Shown: piece after piece, positions 1-9,056 of the stretch
How positions within the stretch are numbered: position 1 is the stretch's first letter
How the letters are laid out: the number at the start of each line of letters is the position of its first letter
Assembly: GCA_903937385.1 (NCBI GenBank)
Contig: CAIZZF010000005.1
Coordinates: forward strand, 62,001-126,000
Length of the DNA stretch: 64,000 nucleotides
Origin: an uncultured Holophagaceae bacterium
GTDB taxonomy: Bacteria; Acidobacteriota; Holophagae; Holophagales; Holophagaceae
Direction: 5' to 3'
Notes under the pieces: generated by a model
Told to the model about the DNA's origin: nothing
Seen by the model: only the letters and a program-made list of their open reading frames with translations
Database searches by the model: none
Program-made: the position numbers and the translations under genes

Positions 1-323
1 AGCAGGTGCAGCAGGGCTTCGACGCTGGGAGTCTGGGGCAGGAAGGGCAAGGGCAGGCCGGCCAGGGTGGCAGAGCGCTGATCCAGCTTCTGCCGGGGGG
101 CCAGCAGGTGGTAGCCTGCGGCCCGGTCGCCTTCCAGCAGCACCAGGCGCTCACCCTGGGCGTGCAGCTCCAGGATGAGGCGGCCGCTCTTGGGCTCCAT
201 GAGCAGGCTCAGGGTGCCGACGCCTTCCCCATCGGGGCCCGAGTAGCCCCAGCCGTACATGGCACGGACCGGTGCCTTGGCGGGCGCGGCTTCGGTGAGG
301 GCCGGCGGGACCTGGAGGAGCAT
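1..323 (-). CDS. Hypothetical protein, 3' end outside the window
   Basis: The visible part is about 107 residues read leftwards from an ATG whose A is also the last base of the upstream TPR gene's TGA (TGATG arrangement), so the two are translationally coupled. It has no obvious signal peptide. The residues are rich in short beta-type stretches such as GTLSLLMEPKSGRLIL and GERLVLLEGDRAAGYHLL, which resembles the beta-rich fold of LolB/DUF4292-type envelope proteins. That resemblance is a guess from pattern only. It is the last visible gene of the aroB-TPR operon. Confidence 0.55.
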   Translation of the reverse strand, partial: MLLQVPPALTEAAPAKAPVRAMYGWGYSGPDGEGVGTLSLLMEPKSGRLILELHAQGERLVLLEGDRAAGYHLLAPRQKLDQRSATLAGLPLPFLPQTPSVEALLHL

Positions 324-2185
324 CAGTCCTCCTCCTCGTCCTCGTCCGGCGCGGCGGCTTTCGGGGCAGTCTCGGAGGCCGCCACCTCCCGCTTTGCCGC
401 AGCCTCCTTGGCGAGGCGCACGCGCAGCTCGCCCAGGCGCTTCTCGAGCCCGACCCGCTCCGGAAAGACGAAGGCCAGGGCGCGCTCCCACTGCTCGGCG
501 GCCTCGGCCAGCTTGCCCTGCTTCACCAGGACTTCGCCGAGGTGCTTGCGGACCTCGGGGCTGAAGGGGCTCAGGTCCACGGCCCGCCGCAGAGTGGCTT
601 CCGCCTCGGCGATCCGGCCCAGCTTGAACTGCGCCCAGCCCAGGCTGTCGACCACGTTGCCGTTGTCGGGGGTCGCCTTGGCGCTGGCCTCGATGAGGGC
701 TGCGGCCTCCTCAAGCTGGACGTCCTGCTCCAGGAGCAGGTAGCCGAGGTTGTTCTGGACCAGGGAATTGGTGGGCTCCAGGGCCTGGGCCTCGCGCAGT
801 ACAGCCATGGCCTCTGCGTGCCGGTCGAGCTGGTCCAGGGCCTGGCTCTGCAGGATGAGGCTGTCGACGCTGCGGGTGGGCACCAGGCGGCGGGCCCGCT
901 CCAGGGCCTCCAGGCACTTGTCCCAGCGCGAGAACTCCTGCCAGAGCGCGGCCATGCCCTCGAGGTACAGGTTCTCCACGGCGGCACGGGCCTCCTTCCG
1001 GGAAAAGAACCGGTATTCGAGATACTTCGGAGGGAGCTTGTCGGCCTGCTTGAAGAAGGGCAGGAGCGGGAAGCGGGCGACGCCCTCCCGGAGGGCGGCC
1101 AGGGCACTCGGCCAGTCGTCCTGGCTGACGTGGGCCTGCACCTTGAAGACCTGCGCCTCGCTGTCGGTGCGCGGCCGGGGCGGCCGGTTCTGGAGGAAGG
1201 TCAGCAGCACCTTGCCCTTGCCCTGCAGCAGCAGGGCCTCGGCGTAGAGCATGTGGGCGCCGTCGCCGATCCAGTCGGCCTCGATGGGCTGCGCCACCAG
1301 CACGCTCAGGCGGGCCTCGGCCTCGGCGAAGCGGCCCAGATTCATGAGGGCCCGCGCCGTGTGGAAGGTGAGGTTCGGACTGCCCTTGATGGCTTCGGCC
1401 TTGGCCAGCGTCTCGAGCGCCTCCGCGAATCGCGAGGTCTGCATGCGGATGAGCGACACGTTCTCCCAGAGTCCCGCTTCCTGGGGCAGGTGCCGGGCCA
1501 GCAGGAGGAAGCTCTCCTCGGCGTGGGCCAGGTAGCCCAGCTTGATCTGCTCCCGGGCCAGCTCTTCCAGCAGGCGCAGGTGTCGGTCCTCGGCACCGCG
1601 GGCGTTGAGGGCCAGCAGGGCCTCCCGCTTGCCTTCATAGCTCTGGGTGGCCCGCGCGTGGATCAGGGCCCGCTCCCAGGCGGGGCTGAAGCCGGGCCTC
1701 AGGCGGCCTAGCCGCAGCCAGGCCTTGAGGGCACCCTCCCCGTCCTTGAGCTGCTCGGAGACCTCACCCAGGCGCGCCCACAGCTCGGGGTCCAGGGGCA
1801 GGCGCTGGGCCGCGGCCCGCAGCTCCTTCGCGGCCTGGGGTCCCACGGCGGGATCTTTCTGCATGCGCTGGTACTGCAGCAGGGCCAGGTGGGCCTGCGC
1901 CTCAGCGTTCTGGGGGGCCAGCTCCACGGCGCGCCGGGCGGGGGCCACGGCGGCATCCGGTTCCTCCGCTTCCTGGAGGGCCTCGGACAGCCGGAGGTTT
2001 GCCTCGGCGCTCTCCGGCACCTGGGCGAGCACGCGGCGGTAGAGCGCCGCGGCGGCCTTGGGGTCCTCTCCCCCGCCCCGCAGCTGGAGGGCCCGGGCCT
2101 GGAGCATGAGCGCGCGCACATCCTCGGCGGAGGCAGGCGCCGCCGCCAGGAGCAGGGCGAGAAGGGGGGACCGGAGGTCAGGCAC
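323..2185 (-). CDS. Secreted tetratricopeptide-repeat protein
   Basis: About 620 residues, starting with a GTG preceded by AGGAG at a good spacing and overlapping the 3' end of aroB by 8 bases. An ATG 39 bases further upstream exists, but it adds a basic, Cys-rich leader unlike a signal peptide. From the GTG the N-terminus (PDLRSPLLALLLAAAPASA) is a plausible Sec signal peptide. The rest is helical TPR repeats, with typical signatures such as AEANLRLSEAL, NLGYLLLEQ and VDSLGWAQFKLGR. The C-terminus is Lys/Glu-rich and ends in an acidic tail (DEDEEED). TPR arrays mediate protein-protein contacts in the periplasm or at the outer membrane. The specific partner is unknown. Confidence 0.85.
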   Translation of the reverse strand: MPDLRSPLLALLLAAAPASAEDVRALMLQARALQLRGGGEDPKAAAALYRRVLAQVPESAEANLRLSEALQEAEEPDAAVAPARRAVELAPQNAEAQAHLALLQYQRMQKDPAVGPQAAKELRAAAQRLPLDPELWARLGEVSEQLKDGEGALKAWLRLGRLRPGFSPAWERALIHARATQSYEGKREALLALNARGAEDRHLRLLEELAREQIKLGYLAHAEESFLLLARHLPQEAGLWENVSLIRMQTSRFAEALETLAKAEAIKGSPNLTFHTARALMNLGRFAEAEARLSVLVAQPIEADWIGDGAHMLYAEALLLQGKGKVLLTFLQNRPPRPRTDSEAQVFKVQAHVSQDDWPSALAALREGVARFPLLPFFKQADKLPPKYLEYRFFSRKEARAAVENLYLEGMAALWQEFSRWDKCLEALERARRLVPTRSVDSLILQSQALDQLDRHAEAMAVLREAQALEPTNSLVQNNLGYLLLEQDVQLEEAAALIEASAKATPDNGNVVDSLGWAQFKLGRIAEAEATLRRAVDLSPFSPEVRKHLGEVLVKQGKLAEAAEQWERALAFVFPERVGLEKRLGELRVRLAKEAAAKREVAASETAPKAAAPDEDEEED

Positions 2186-3242
2186 GGGGGAACTCCTGGC
2201 GGAGCAGGGACAGGATGCGGGCATGGGCGGATTCCCAGACCTCAGGCGGCAGCAGGCGCTGGATGGCCGGCTCGCCGGGGCGCGGGAGGATGCAGTAGAT
2301 CTCGATCACCGAGGCGGCCTCCGCGGGCTCGGCGGCGCGCCGGGCCTTCTTGTCCCGCGCCAGCAGCGGCAGGCAGTCCGCCCAGGGCGCCACCAGGGGC
2401 GCCAGCGGCGCCAGGCGCTGGGCCATGGCCTCCAGCAGTGGTGCCGGGAAGGGCTTGAGGTTCTGCTCTTCCGCCAGGAGGCAGGTACCCAGCAGGCCCA
2501 GGCCCACGGACTCGCCGTGCAGCAGCTGGTAGCCCGAAGCCGCCTCCAGGGCGTGGCCCAGGGTATGGCCCAGGTTCAGCAGGCGCCGCTCGCCGGACTC
2601 CCGGGGGTCGCGGTGCACCACGCCAGCCTTGAAGGCCAGGGCCCGCTCCACCCAAGAGAACTTGACCGGACCGTCCTGGAGCATCTCCTCCGCCCAGGCC
2701 ATCTCACCCAGGATGAGGGCGGTCTTGATCAGCTCCCAGCGGCCGTTCTCGACGTGCCGCTCGGGGAGGGAGGCCAGGAAGTCCGTGCAGGCCACCAGCC
2801 GCCGGGGGGCGTGGAAGGCGCCCACCAGGTTCTTGCCGGCCTCCAGGTCGGCGCCAGTCTTCCCGCCCAGGGCCGCATCGGCCATGGCCAGCAGCGTCGT
2901 CGGCCACACCTGCCACGCCACGCCGCGCAGGTAGAGCGAGGCCGCGAGGCCCGTCAGGTCCGACAGGACGCCGCCGCCGAGGGCCACCACCGTGAGATCC
3001 CGGTGGAAGGGCGCCCGGGCCCAGTGCTCCAGCCAGGGCAGGATGGTGCGGAGGTTCTTGTCCTCCTCCGGCACGGAGACCCAAAGGGCCTGGGGCGGCT
3101 CCGGCATGCCGGCGCCGAGCCAGGCTTCGCGCAGGGCCTGATCCGCCACCAGGGTCCAGGGACCCTCGGGCAGCAGCTCGCGCTCCGGGGCCTCCAGCAG
3201 GAAGACCTCGGTCGCGAACCCGGAGGGCGTGGCCAGCCTCAC
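2178..3242 (-). CDS. aroB: 3-dehydroquinate synthase
   Basis: Converts DAHP to 3-dehydroquinate, the second step of the shikimate pathway, using NAD and a metal ion. About 354 residues from a GTG that shares its first G with the TAG of the upstream peptidase gene (TAGTG) and has GAAGGG upstream. Visible family motifs are the nucleotide-binding GGGVLSDLTG, KTGADLEAGKNLVGAFHAP, and the metal-ligand segments WELIKTALI, NLGHTLGHALE and LLHGESVG. Another shikimate enzyme, a shikimate kinase domain, is encoded on the opposite strand about 4 kb away. The gene lies in an operon with the M28 peptidase, the TPR protein and an unknown. Confidence 0.95.
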   Translation of the reverse strand: MRLATPSGFATEVFLLEAPERELLPEGPWTLVADQALREAWLGAGMPEPPQALWVSVPEEDKNLRTILPWLEHWARAPFHRDLTVVALGGGVLSDLTGLAASLYLRGVAWQVWPTTLLAMADAALGGKTGADLEAGKNLVGAFHAPRRLVACTDFLASLPERHVENGRWELIKTALILGEMAWAEEMLQDGPVKFSWVERALAFKAGVVHRDPRESGERRLLNLGHTLGHALEAASGYQLLHGESVGLGLLGTCLLAEEQNLKPFPAPLLEAMAQRLAPLAPLVAPWADCLPLLARDKKARRAAEPAEAASVIEIYCILPRPGEPAIQRLLPPEVWESAHARILSLLRQEFPRA

Positions 3243-4999
3243 TAGCGGCCCTTCAGGGTTGCTTCGGCCTTCATGAGCTGGTCGCCGCGCAGCCACTGGA
3301 TGACCGCCTTGTCGCCGGGCTTGTAGCTGCCCAGGACGCCCATGTAGTCATAGATGCTCTTGATGGGCTTGTCGCCGAACTGCACCATGATGTCGCCCGC
3401 CTGCATGCCGATGGTCTCGGCGGTGGAGCCCTTGCTGACACCGTTGATGCGGAAGCCCTTGGCGTTGTCCGCGTAGTCCGGCAGGGTGCCGAAGGCGATG
3501 CGCATGGGGCCGCCGTCGCCCTTCATGGGGATCTTGGCCGTCTCGGCGTCCCAGGCCGGCAGCACGTCGGCGTTGGCGAGATCCAGCGTCACCGCCTTGC
3601 CGAACACGGCGAGGCGCGCCATGCCCGCGAAGTTGATGAGGTCCGCCGTGTCCGTGGGCCGGTGGTACTCCCCGTGGATGCCCGTGAAGAAGAAGAAGGT
3701 CGGGATCTTGGCCTGGGAGAAAGTCATGTGGTCGGAGCCGCCCACGCTGGCGCCGACGTCGGCGCTCACGGAGAAGTCCTTGGGCACGAACTTCTGCGCG
3801 GCCTCCACGGCGGACTTGGGCGCGCCGAGGCCGCCCATCATGAGCTTGGGCGCCTTCAGGTCCAGGCGGCCCACCATGTCGAAGTTGAGCATGAACTTCA
3901 CGGACTCCAGCGGCTGGGTGGGGTGCTGCACCCAGTACTGGGAGCCCAGGAGGCCCTCCTCCTCGCCGCCGAAGTGCAGCACGAGGATCGAGCGCTTCGG
4001 CTTGGCCTGCTTCAGCTGCCGGGCCAGCTCCACGACCATGGCCGTGCCGGAGGCGTTGTCGTCGGCTCCGGGGTGCATGAGGCCGCGGCCCTCGGCGCCG
4101 GCCATGCTGTGGCGCTCGCCCATGCCGAGGTGGTCCATGTGCGCGCCGATGGCGATGAACTCCTTCTTCAGCTTGGGATCCCGGCCGGGGATCACCGCCA
4201 CGACGTTGGGCACCTGGGCCTCGGCGCGGCTCAGCTTCAGGTCGAGGTTCAGGGCCGTCCAGGGCGCCAGCACGAAGTCCTGGCTGGCGGGCTTGCCCGT
4301 CTCCTTGATGGTCTTCAGCCGGGCCACCAGGTCGCCGCAGTTGGCGGCGAGGGCCTCGGCGGTGATGCCGACCACGGGGATCTCCAGCTTCACCGGACCC
4401 TCTTCGCGCAGCAGGGAGCGGACGCCGTTCTCCTCGAGCACGATGACGCCCGCCACCTTGGCGGCTTCCAGGCGCTTCAGCCGGGCCAGCAGGCTGCGAT
4501 CCATGCGCGGCAGGTGGGCGAAGATGTCGAGGTCGGGCACCGTGCGGGCGATGACCGCCACGTGGCCCTTCAGGTCGATGCCTGCGAAGTCATCGTAGCC
4601 GCCGGGGATCTGGACGCCATAGCCGAGGAAGGCCAGGGGACGGTTCCGGAAACCCGCGTCGGCGCTGAGTCCCAGCGCCTCGATGTCCTTGCCCCACACC
4701 AGGGGCCGGACGGTGTCGCCGTGGACCAGGGCCGCGTCCTGGCTTTCCCGGACCACCTTGGCGATGAAGGGGAAGTGCTGGAGTTGCGTCTTCAGGCCCA
4801 GGGCCTTGAGTTCCTTCTCGATGCGCCGGGCGGCCTGTTCCAGCTCGGGATAGCCGTTGCCGCGCCCCTTCAGCTCAGGAGCCGCGAGGAAGGTCACGTC
4901 CTTTCGAAGCCGGGCCTCCGTCGCCTTGTCCAGGCTGACCTGAGCCGGCGCCTGGGCGACAAGGCTGGTGGCGATGAGAAAGAGGGTCCAAGGGCGCAT
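3242..4999 (-). CDS. Secreted M28-family zinc aminopeptidase with PDZ domain
   Basis: A 585-residue exported metallopeptidase. The N-terminus (MRPWTLFLIATSLVAQAPA) is a signal peptide and GGAG lies six bases before the ATG. After a PA-like insert (about residues 130-240) comes the M28 catalytic domain. It shows GAHMDHLGMG near residue 286 (Zn His/Asp), DDNASGTAMV (bridging Asp), GGEEEGLLGS near 345 (general-base Glu pair), FDMVGR, and SDHMTF (last Zn His). A PDZ-type module with GVSKGSTAETIGMQAGD fills the C-terminus. It probably trims periplasmic or extracellular peptides. Exact substrate is not predictable. Confidence 0.92.
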   Translation of the reverse strand: MRPWTLFLIATSLVAQAPAQVSLDKATEARLRKDVTFLAAPELKGRGNGYPELEQAARRIEKELKALGLKTQLQHFPFIAKVVRESQDAALVHGDTVRPLVWGKDIEALGLSADAGFRNRPLAFLGYGVQIPGGYDDFAGIDLKGHVAVIARTVPDLDIFAHLPRMDRSLLARLKRLEAAKVAGVIVLEENGVRSLLREEGPVKLEIPVVGITAEALAANCGDLVARLKTIKETGKPASQDFVLAPWTALNLDLKLSRAEAQVPNVVAVIPGRDPKLKKEFIAIGAHMDHLGMGERHSMAGAEGRGLMHPGADDNASGTAMVVELARQLKQAKPKRSILVLHFGGEEEGLLGSQYWVQHPTQPLESVKFMLNFDMVGRLDLKAPKLMMGGLGAPKSAVEAAQKFVPKDFSVSADVGASVGGSDHMTFSQAKIPTFFFFTGIHGEYHRPTDTADLINFAGMARLAVFGKAVTLDLANADVLPAWDAETAKIPMKGDGGPMRIAFGTLPDYADNAKGFRINGVSKGSTAETIGMQAGDIMVQFGDKPIKSIYDYMGVLGSYKPGDKAVIQWLRGDQLMKAEATLKGR

Positions 5000-5090
5000 G
5001 GGGTCTCCAACGGAAGCTCCAGTTTACAGGTCAGGCCCCGTTCCGGCGAGGCGCCACCTCACCGGGTACCAGGTGTGGGAGAATGGGCTC

Positions 5091-6878
5091 ATGTCTGAAC
5101 AGGGAGCCTTCTTCCGGTCCGATCAGGTGGACCAGCGACCCATGCGCCACGCGCTGCTCTGGCGCCTGGCTGGCTATCTGCGCCCCCAGTGGGCCTCCCT
5201 GCTGGCCCTGCTGGTGCTCATGGCCCTGGGCGCCTTCCTGGAGGTGCTGCCCTCGGAGCTGACGCTGCGCCTCATCAACCGCTTCATGGGCCAGGGCAGC
5301 CTCCGGGGCGCCGCTCCGCTGATCGCGGGCTTCTTCGGCGTCCTCGTCGCCGGTTTCCTGGTCAGCTTCGCCCGCTACTTTCTCCTGGCCCGGGTGGGCC
5401 AGAGGGCCATGCTCGACCTCCGGGTGCAGCTCTTCGCCCACTTGATGGGGCGCAGCACGGACTTCTTCCACCGCAATCCCGTGGGCCGCCTCATGACGCG
5501 GGTCACCAGCGATGTCCAGAACCTCAACGAGATGTTCGCCTCGGGCTTCGTGGCCATCGTGGGGGACGCCCTGTCCCTGCTGGCCATCGTGGGCTGGATG
5601 TTCTGGACCCACCCGGGCATGGCCATGGTGGCCCTGGGCATCCTGCCCTTCCTCCTGATCGCCACGGAGGTCTTCCGGCGCCGGGCGGGGGACGCCTTCC
5701 GCGAGACCCAGCGGCGCTACGCGGCCATCAACGCCTTCCTCCAGGAGCAGATCTCCGGCATGGGCCTGGTGCAGGTCAACGCCCAGGAGGCCCGCAGCGC
5801 CCAGCAGTTCCAGACCATCAACGAGGACTACTTCCAGGCCTTTCTCCGCACCATCTTCGCCTACGCGGTGTTCTTCCCGGTGGTGGAGTTCATCACCTCC
5901 GGCACCCTGGCGGCCCTGATCTTCTACGCGGGGTTCAAGCTCCAGGCCGGGGCCATCACCTGGGGCCTCCTGCTGGCCTTCATCCAGCAGTCCGGGCGCT
6001 TCTTCCGGCCCATCCGCGAGCTGGCCGAGCGCTACAACGTCATGCAGACCGCCCTGGCTTCCAGCGAGCGCATCTTCAAGCTGCTGGACAACCAGGAGGC
6101 CATCCCCGAGGACCCGGCAGCCGCGTCCGCGGCGTTCACCCGCGAGATCCGCTTCGAGGATGTCACCTTTGCCTACGAGGAGGGCGGCCGGAAGGTGGTC
6201 CGCGGCCTCAGCGGCGTCATCCCCCGGGGCCGTCGCGTGGCCGTGGTGGGCCACACCGGCGCGGGCAAGAGCACCCTCATCAACCTGCTCATGCGCTTCT
6301 ACGACGTGCACGCGGGACGCATCACCGTGGACGGCACCGACGTGCGCCAGCTCAAGGTCCGCGAGCTGCGGGCCCTCTTCGGCCTGGTGCTGCAGGATGT
6401 GTTCGTCTTCTCTGGCACCCTCCGCGACAACATCGTGCTGGACCGGCCCCTGGACCTGGCCCGCCTGGACTCCGTGCTGGAGCAGAGCCAGCTCAAGGAC
6501 CTGGTGGAGCGCCTGCCCCAGGGCCTGGACACCCAGGTGGGCGAGCGCGGCCAGAAGCTCAGCGCCGGCGAGCGCCAGCTGCTGGCCTTCGCCCGCATGC
6601 TCTACCTGGAGCCGGCGGTGCTGCTGCTCGACGAGGCCACCGCCAACATCGACTCCGAGACCGAGGCCAAGATCCAGAAGGTCATCGAGCGCGTCAGCCA
6701 CCGCCTCACCACCTTCACCATCGCCCACCGGCTCTCCACCATCCGGGATGCCGACGAGATCTGGGTGCTGGACCAGGGCACCCTCGTCGAGCGCGGCACC
6801 CACGACAGCCTCATCGCCCAGGACGGCGTCTACGCCAAGCTCGTCCGGCTCCAGTTCGCCGAGGGCGAGGCGGCGTAG
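5091..6878 (+). CDS. ABC transporter, fused permease-ATPase (MsbA-like exporter)
   Basis: A 595-residue half-transporter: six membrane segments (about residues 25-320) followed by an ATP-binding domain. Walker A GHTGAGKST lies near residue 386, signature LSAGERQLL near 489, Walker B VLLLDEAT near 511, and the H-loop IAHRLST near 545. This layout is typical of MsbA/lipid A or drug exporters that act as homodimers in the inner membrane. The start chosen is the ATG preceded by GGGAG nine bases upstream; an in-frame ATG 123 bases earlier lies inside the divergent peptidase gene. The two genes diverge from about 90 bases of shared upstream DNA. The substrate is not deducible. Confidence 0.9.
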   Translation: MSEQGAFFRSDQVDQRPMRHALLWRLAGYLRPQWASLLALLVLMALGAFLEVLPSELTLRLINRFMGQGSLRGAAPLIAGFFGVLVAGFLVSFARYFLLARVGQRAMLDLRVQLFAHLMGRSTDFFHRNPVGRLMTRVTSDVQNLNEMFASGFVAIVGDALSLLAIVGWMFWTHPGMAMVALGILPFLLIATEVFRRRAGDAFRETQRRYAAINAFLQEQISGMGLVQVNAQEARSAQQFQTINEDYFQAFLRTIFAYAVFFPVVEFITSGTLAALIFYAGFKLQAGAITWGLLLAFIQQSGRFFRPIRELAERYNVMQTALASSERIFKLLDNQEAIPEDPAAASAAFTREIRFEDVTFAYEEGGRKVVRGLSGVIPRGRRVAVVGHTGAGKSTLINLLMRFYDVHAGRITVDGTDVRQLKVRELRALFGLVLQDVFVFSGTLRDNIVLDRPLDLARLDSVLEQSQLKDLVERLPQGLDTQVGERGQKLSAGERQLLAFARMLYLEPAVLLLDEATANIDSETEAKIQKVIERVSHRLTTFTIAHRLSTIRDADEIWVLDQGTLVERGTHDSLIAQDGVYAKLVRLQFAEGEAA

Positions 6879-6908
6879 AGTCGTAGGTATCTAGGGCAAA
6901 GAGAAAAG

Positions 6909-7070
6909 ATCACCACGAAGACACGAAGAAAAGCAAAGGAACGTATAACCACGAAGAACACATAGAACACAATGAAAAATGGATCAGGTTTTATGCCCTT
7001 TGTGTCCTTCGTGGTTAATTTGCTATTTTTATTTCCGCTTTTCTTCGTGTCTTCGTGTCTTCGTGGTGGA
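6909..7070. repeat. Nested inverted repeats built from CACGAAGA units
   Basis: The left arm CACCACGAAGACACGAAG begins at 6911. Its reverse complement, carrying one additional 8-base unit, occupies 7041-7068. Inside it a second pair faces each other: AACCACGAAGAACACA near 6948 and TTTGTGTCCTTCGTGGTT at 6999-7016. The whole gap between the ABC transporter and thiE-aroK could thus fold into one long interrupted hairpin. Base composition is clearly more A+T-rich than the flanking genes. No coding sequence is convincing here. Confidence 0.75.
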
Positions 7071-7134
7071 TCAGTTGTTTTTCTCTTCCCTGCTTCTGTT
7101 CTGGCGCTGCGGCTCTGGGCGCTAGACTGGTGGG

Positions 7135-8283
7135 ATGTTGCAGCTGCCGCCGCTCTATCCGATCACGGACGCCACGCGCCCGGAGTCTCTGTCGGCGCAG
7201 GTGCGGCGCTTTGGCGAGGCGGGATTTCCGCTGGTGCAGTTCCGGGGCAAGCCGCTGGATGCACGGGCCCAGTGGGTGGAGCTGCGGGCGGCGCTGGCGG
7301 AGGCCTCGGCCAATGGCGGCTGGCCCCAGATCTGCGTCAATGACCGGGCGGACCTGGCGATGCTGGCAGCCCAGGAGGGCCTGGCGCCCTGGGGCCTGCA
7401 CCTGGGCCAGGGCGACCTGCCCGCGGCCGAGGCCGCGGGGCTGCCGGGCCTGGGCCGCTGTCACTTCGGCGCCTCGACCCATGCCCCTGCCGAGTGGGAG
7501 GCGCCCGAGTCGGGTTGCGATCACGCGGGCGTCGGTCCCTTCCGGGGCACGGCCACCAAGGCCGACCACGCGGAGCCCATCGGCCTGGAAGGCCTTCGGG
7601 CCGGCTGCACGGCCCTGCGGTCCCGGGACCTCGCGCCCATCGCCATCGGCGGCCTGACCGCCGCGGATGCGCTCGACTGCTTCACCGCGGGTGCCGAGGC
7701 CCTGGCCATGGTGGGCGAGCTGCACCGGGGCGGAGACCTCGCGGCGCTGGGCTGGGCGGTCCAGCGGCAGCGCTGGCAGGTGCGTCCCCCGTTCCGAGTC
7801 GGTAAGGGCGTCGTCCTCCTGGGCGGCAGCGGCGCCGGGAAGACCACCGTGGCCAAGGAGCTGGCCCAGCGGACGGACCTGCCCTTCCACGATCTGGACG
7901 CGGTCATCGAGCAGCGGCAGGGCCAGCCCATCAGCGCCATCTTCGCCGCGGCCGGGGAGCCTGCCTTCCGAGCCCTCGAGGCGGAACACCTGGCCTCCCT
8001 GCTGGGGAGCCCGGCCATCGTGGCCCTCGGCGGCGGCGCCTGGGAGGCTCCGGCCAACCGGGCCACCGTGGCCGCCAGCGGCTTCGCGGCCCTGTGGCTG
8101 GCCGAGTCGCCCCTGCGCGCCTGGGCGCGGGTGGGACGGGACCCGAACCGGCCCCTCGCCCAGGACCGCGCGGCTTTCATGGCCCGCTGGGCGGCGCGGG
8201 TGCCGGCCTGGTCCCTGGCCCCCATGGCCATCCCATTTGGTCACAGTTCCCGGGAGTTGGCCTCGGCCTTGCTAAACTGTTAG
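7135..8283 (+). CDS. Fused thiamine-phosphate synthase / shikimate kinase
   Basis: A 382-residue two-domain enzyme. Residues about 1-215 match ThiE, which joins HMP-PP and thiazole phosphate: LYPITD, QFRGK (phosphate contact), ICVNDRADLA, GLHLGQGDLP, GVGPFRGTATKAD and IAIGGL all align in order. Residues about 222-382 match shikimate kinase (AroK/AroL): Walker A GGSGAGKTT, shikimate-binding DLDAVIE, GEPAFRALE, the GGG loop ALGGGAW, and a lid region RDPNRPLAQD. Both halves keep their key residues, so both activities may be real. The fusion is unusual, since the two activities belong to unrelated pathways. No stop or frameshift lies between the domains. Confidence 0.88.
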   Translation: MLQLPPLYPITDATRPESLSAQVRRFGEAGFPLVQFRGKPLDARAQWVELRAALAEASANGGWPQICVNDRADLAMLAAQEGLAPWGLHLGQGDLPAAEAAGLPGLGRCHFGASTHAPAEWEAPESGCDHAGVGPFRGTATKADHAEPIGLEGLRAGCTALRSRDLAPIAIGGLTAADALDCFTAGAEALAMVGELHRGGDLAALGWAVQRQRWQVRPPFRVGKGVVLLGGSGAGKTTVAKELAQRTDLPFHDLDAVIEQRQGQPISAIFAAAGEPAFRALEAEHLASLLGSPAIVALGGGAWEAPANRATVAASGFAALWLAESPLRAWARVGRDPNRPLAQDRAAFMARWAARVPAWSLAPMAIPFGHSSRELASALLNC

Positions 8284-8301
8284 CCAACCCCCAGGCACCC
8301 C

Positions 8302-9042
8302 GTGGACCTGATCCTTTCCGATCTGCATTCGAACCTGCACGCACTCCGCGCCGTGCTCCGGTTCACCCGCAGGCGGGCGATCCACCGGTTCGTGATCCTC
8401 GGCGACCTGGTGGGCTACGGCGCCCACCCCAATCAGCTGCTGGACAAGATCCGCGAGCTGCGCCCCCGGTTCCTGGTCCGCGGCAACCACGACAAGGTCT
8501 GCGCAGGCCTCGAGCCCGACAACACCTTCAGCCTCCCGGCCCGGCAGGCCGCGGACTGGACCCGGGAGCGGCTGCGCCAGGACAACTGGCGGCTGCTGGC
8601 CGAGGCCCCCACGGGACCCGTCTGGGTGGGGGACGACTACCTCATCGCCCACGGTGCTCCCATGGATGAGGACGCCTACCTGCTCCACATCCGGGAGGTC
8701 AGCCAGGCCTTCGACGCCTTCCAGGGCCAGCTCTGCTTCTTCGGCCACACCCACGTGCCTGGCTGCTTCGAGCTGGACGAGAGCCGGAACCAGCTGAACT
8801 GGATCTCGCTGGAACCCGGCGAGTGGTTCCAGCTGCAGCCCCACTGCCGCTACCTGGTGAACCCGGGCTCCGTGGGGCAGCCCCGGGACCGCGATCCCCG
8901 CGCCTCCTTCATGACCTACGACCCCAAGCACCACCGGCTGAGGCTCCACCGCCTCGACTACGACGTGAAGGGCGCAGCCAAAGCCATCCTGGCCGCTGGG
9001 CTGCATCCCAACCTGGCCCACCGGCTGAGCCAGGGCATCTGA
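8302..9042 (+). CDS. Calcineurin-like metallophosphoesterase
   Basis: 246 residues from a GTG start 18 bases after the previous stop. All canonical metal-binding motifs of the superfamily are present in order: DLHSN (for DxH), GDLVGYG (GDxxxxG), RGNHD, and GHTHVP. The small single-domain size resembles YfcE/DUF2437-like cytosolic phosphodiesterases. The substrate cannot be inferred. It is probably cotranscribed with thiE-aroK and the PilZ gene that follows after 14 bases. Confidence 0.88.
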   Translation: MDLILSDLHSNLHALRAVLRFTRRRAIHRFVILGDLVGYGAHPNQLLDKIRELRPRFLVRGNHDKVCAGLEPDNTFSLPARQAADWTRERLRQDNWRLLAEAPTGPVWVGDDYLIAHGAPMDEDAYLLHIREVSQAFDAFQGQLCFFGHTHVPGCFELDESRNQLNWISLEPGEWFQLQPHCRYLVNPGSVGQPRDRDPRASFMTYDPKHHRLRLHRLDYDVKGAAKAILAAGLHPNLAHRLSQGI

Positions 9043-9056
9043 AAGGCAGTCATTCC

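Noticed and set aside
4968-5090. Upstream ATG for the ABC exporter
   Set aside because: It lies in the divergent peptidase coding region; the later ATG has a clear GGGAG and gives a family-typical start.
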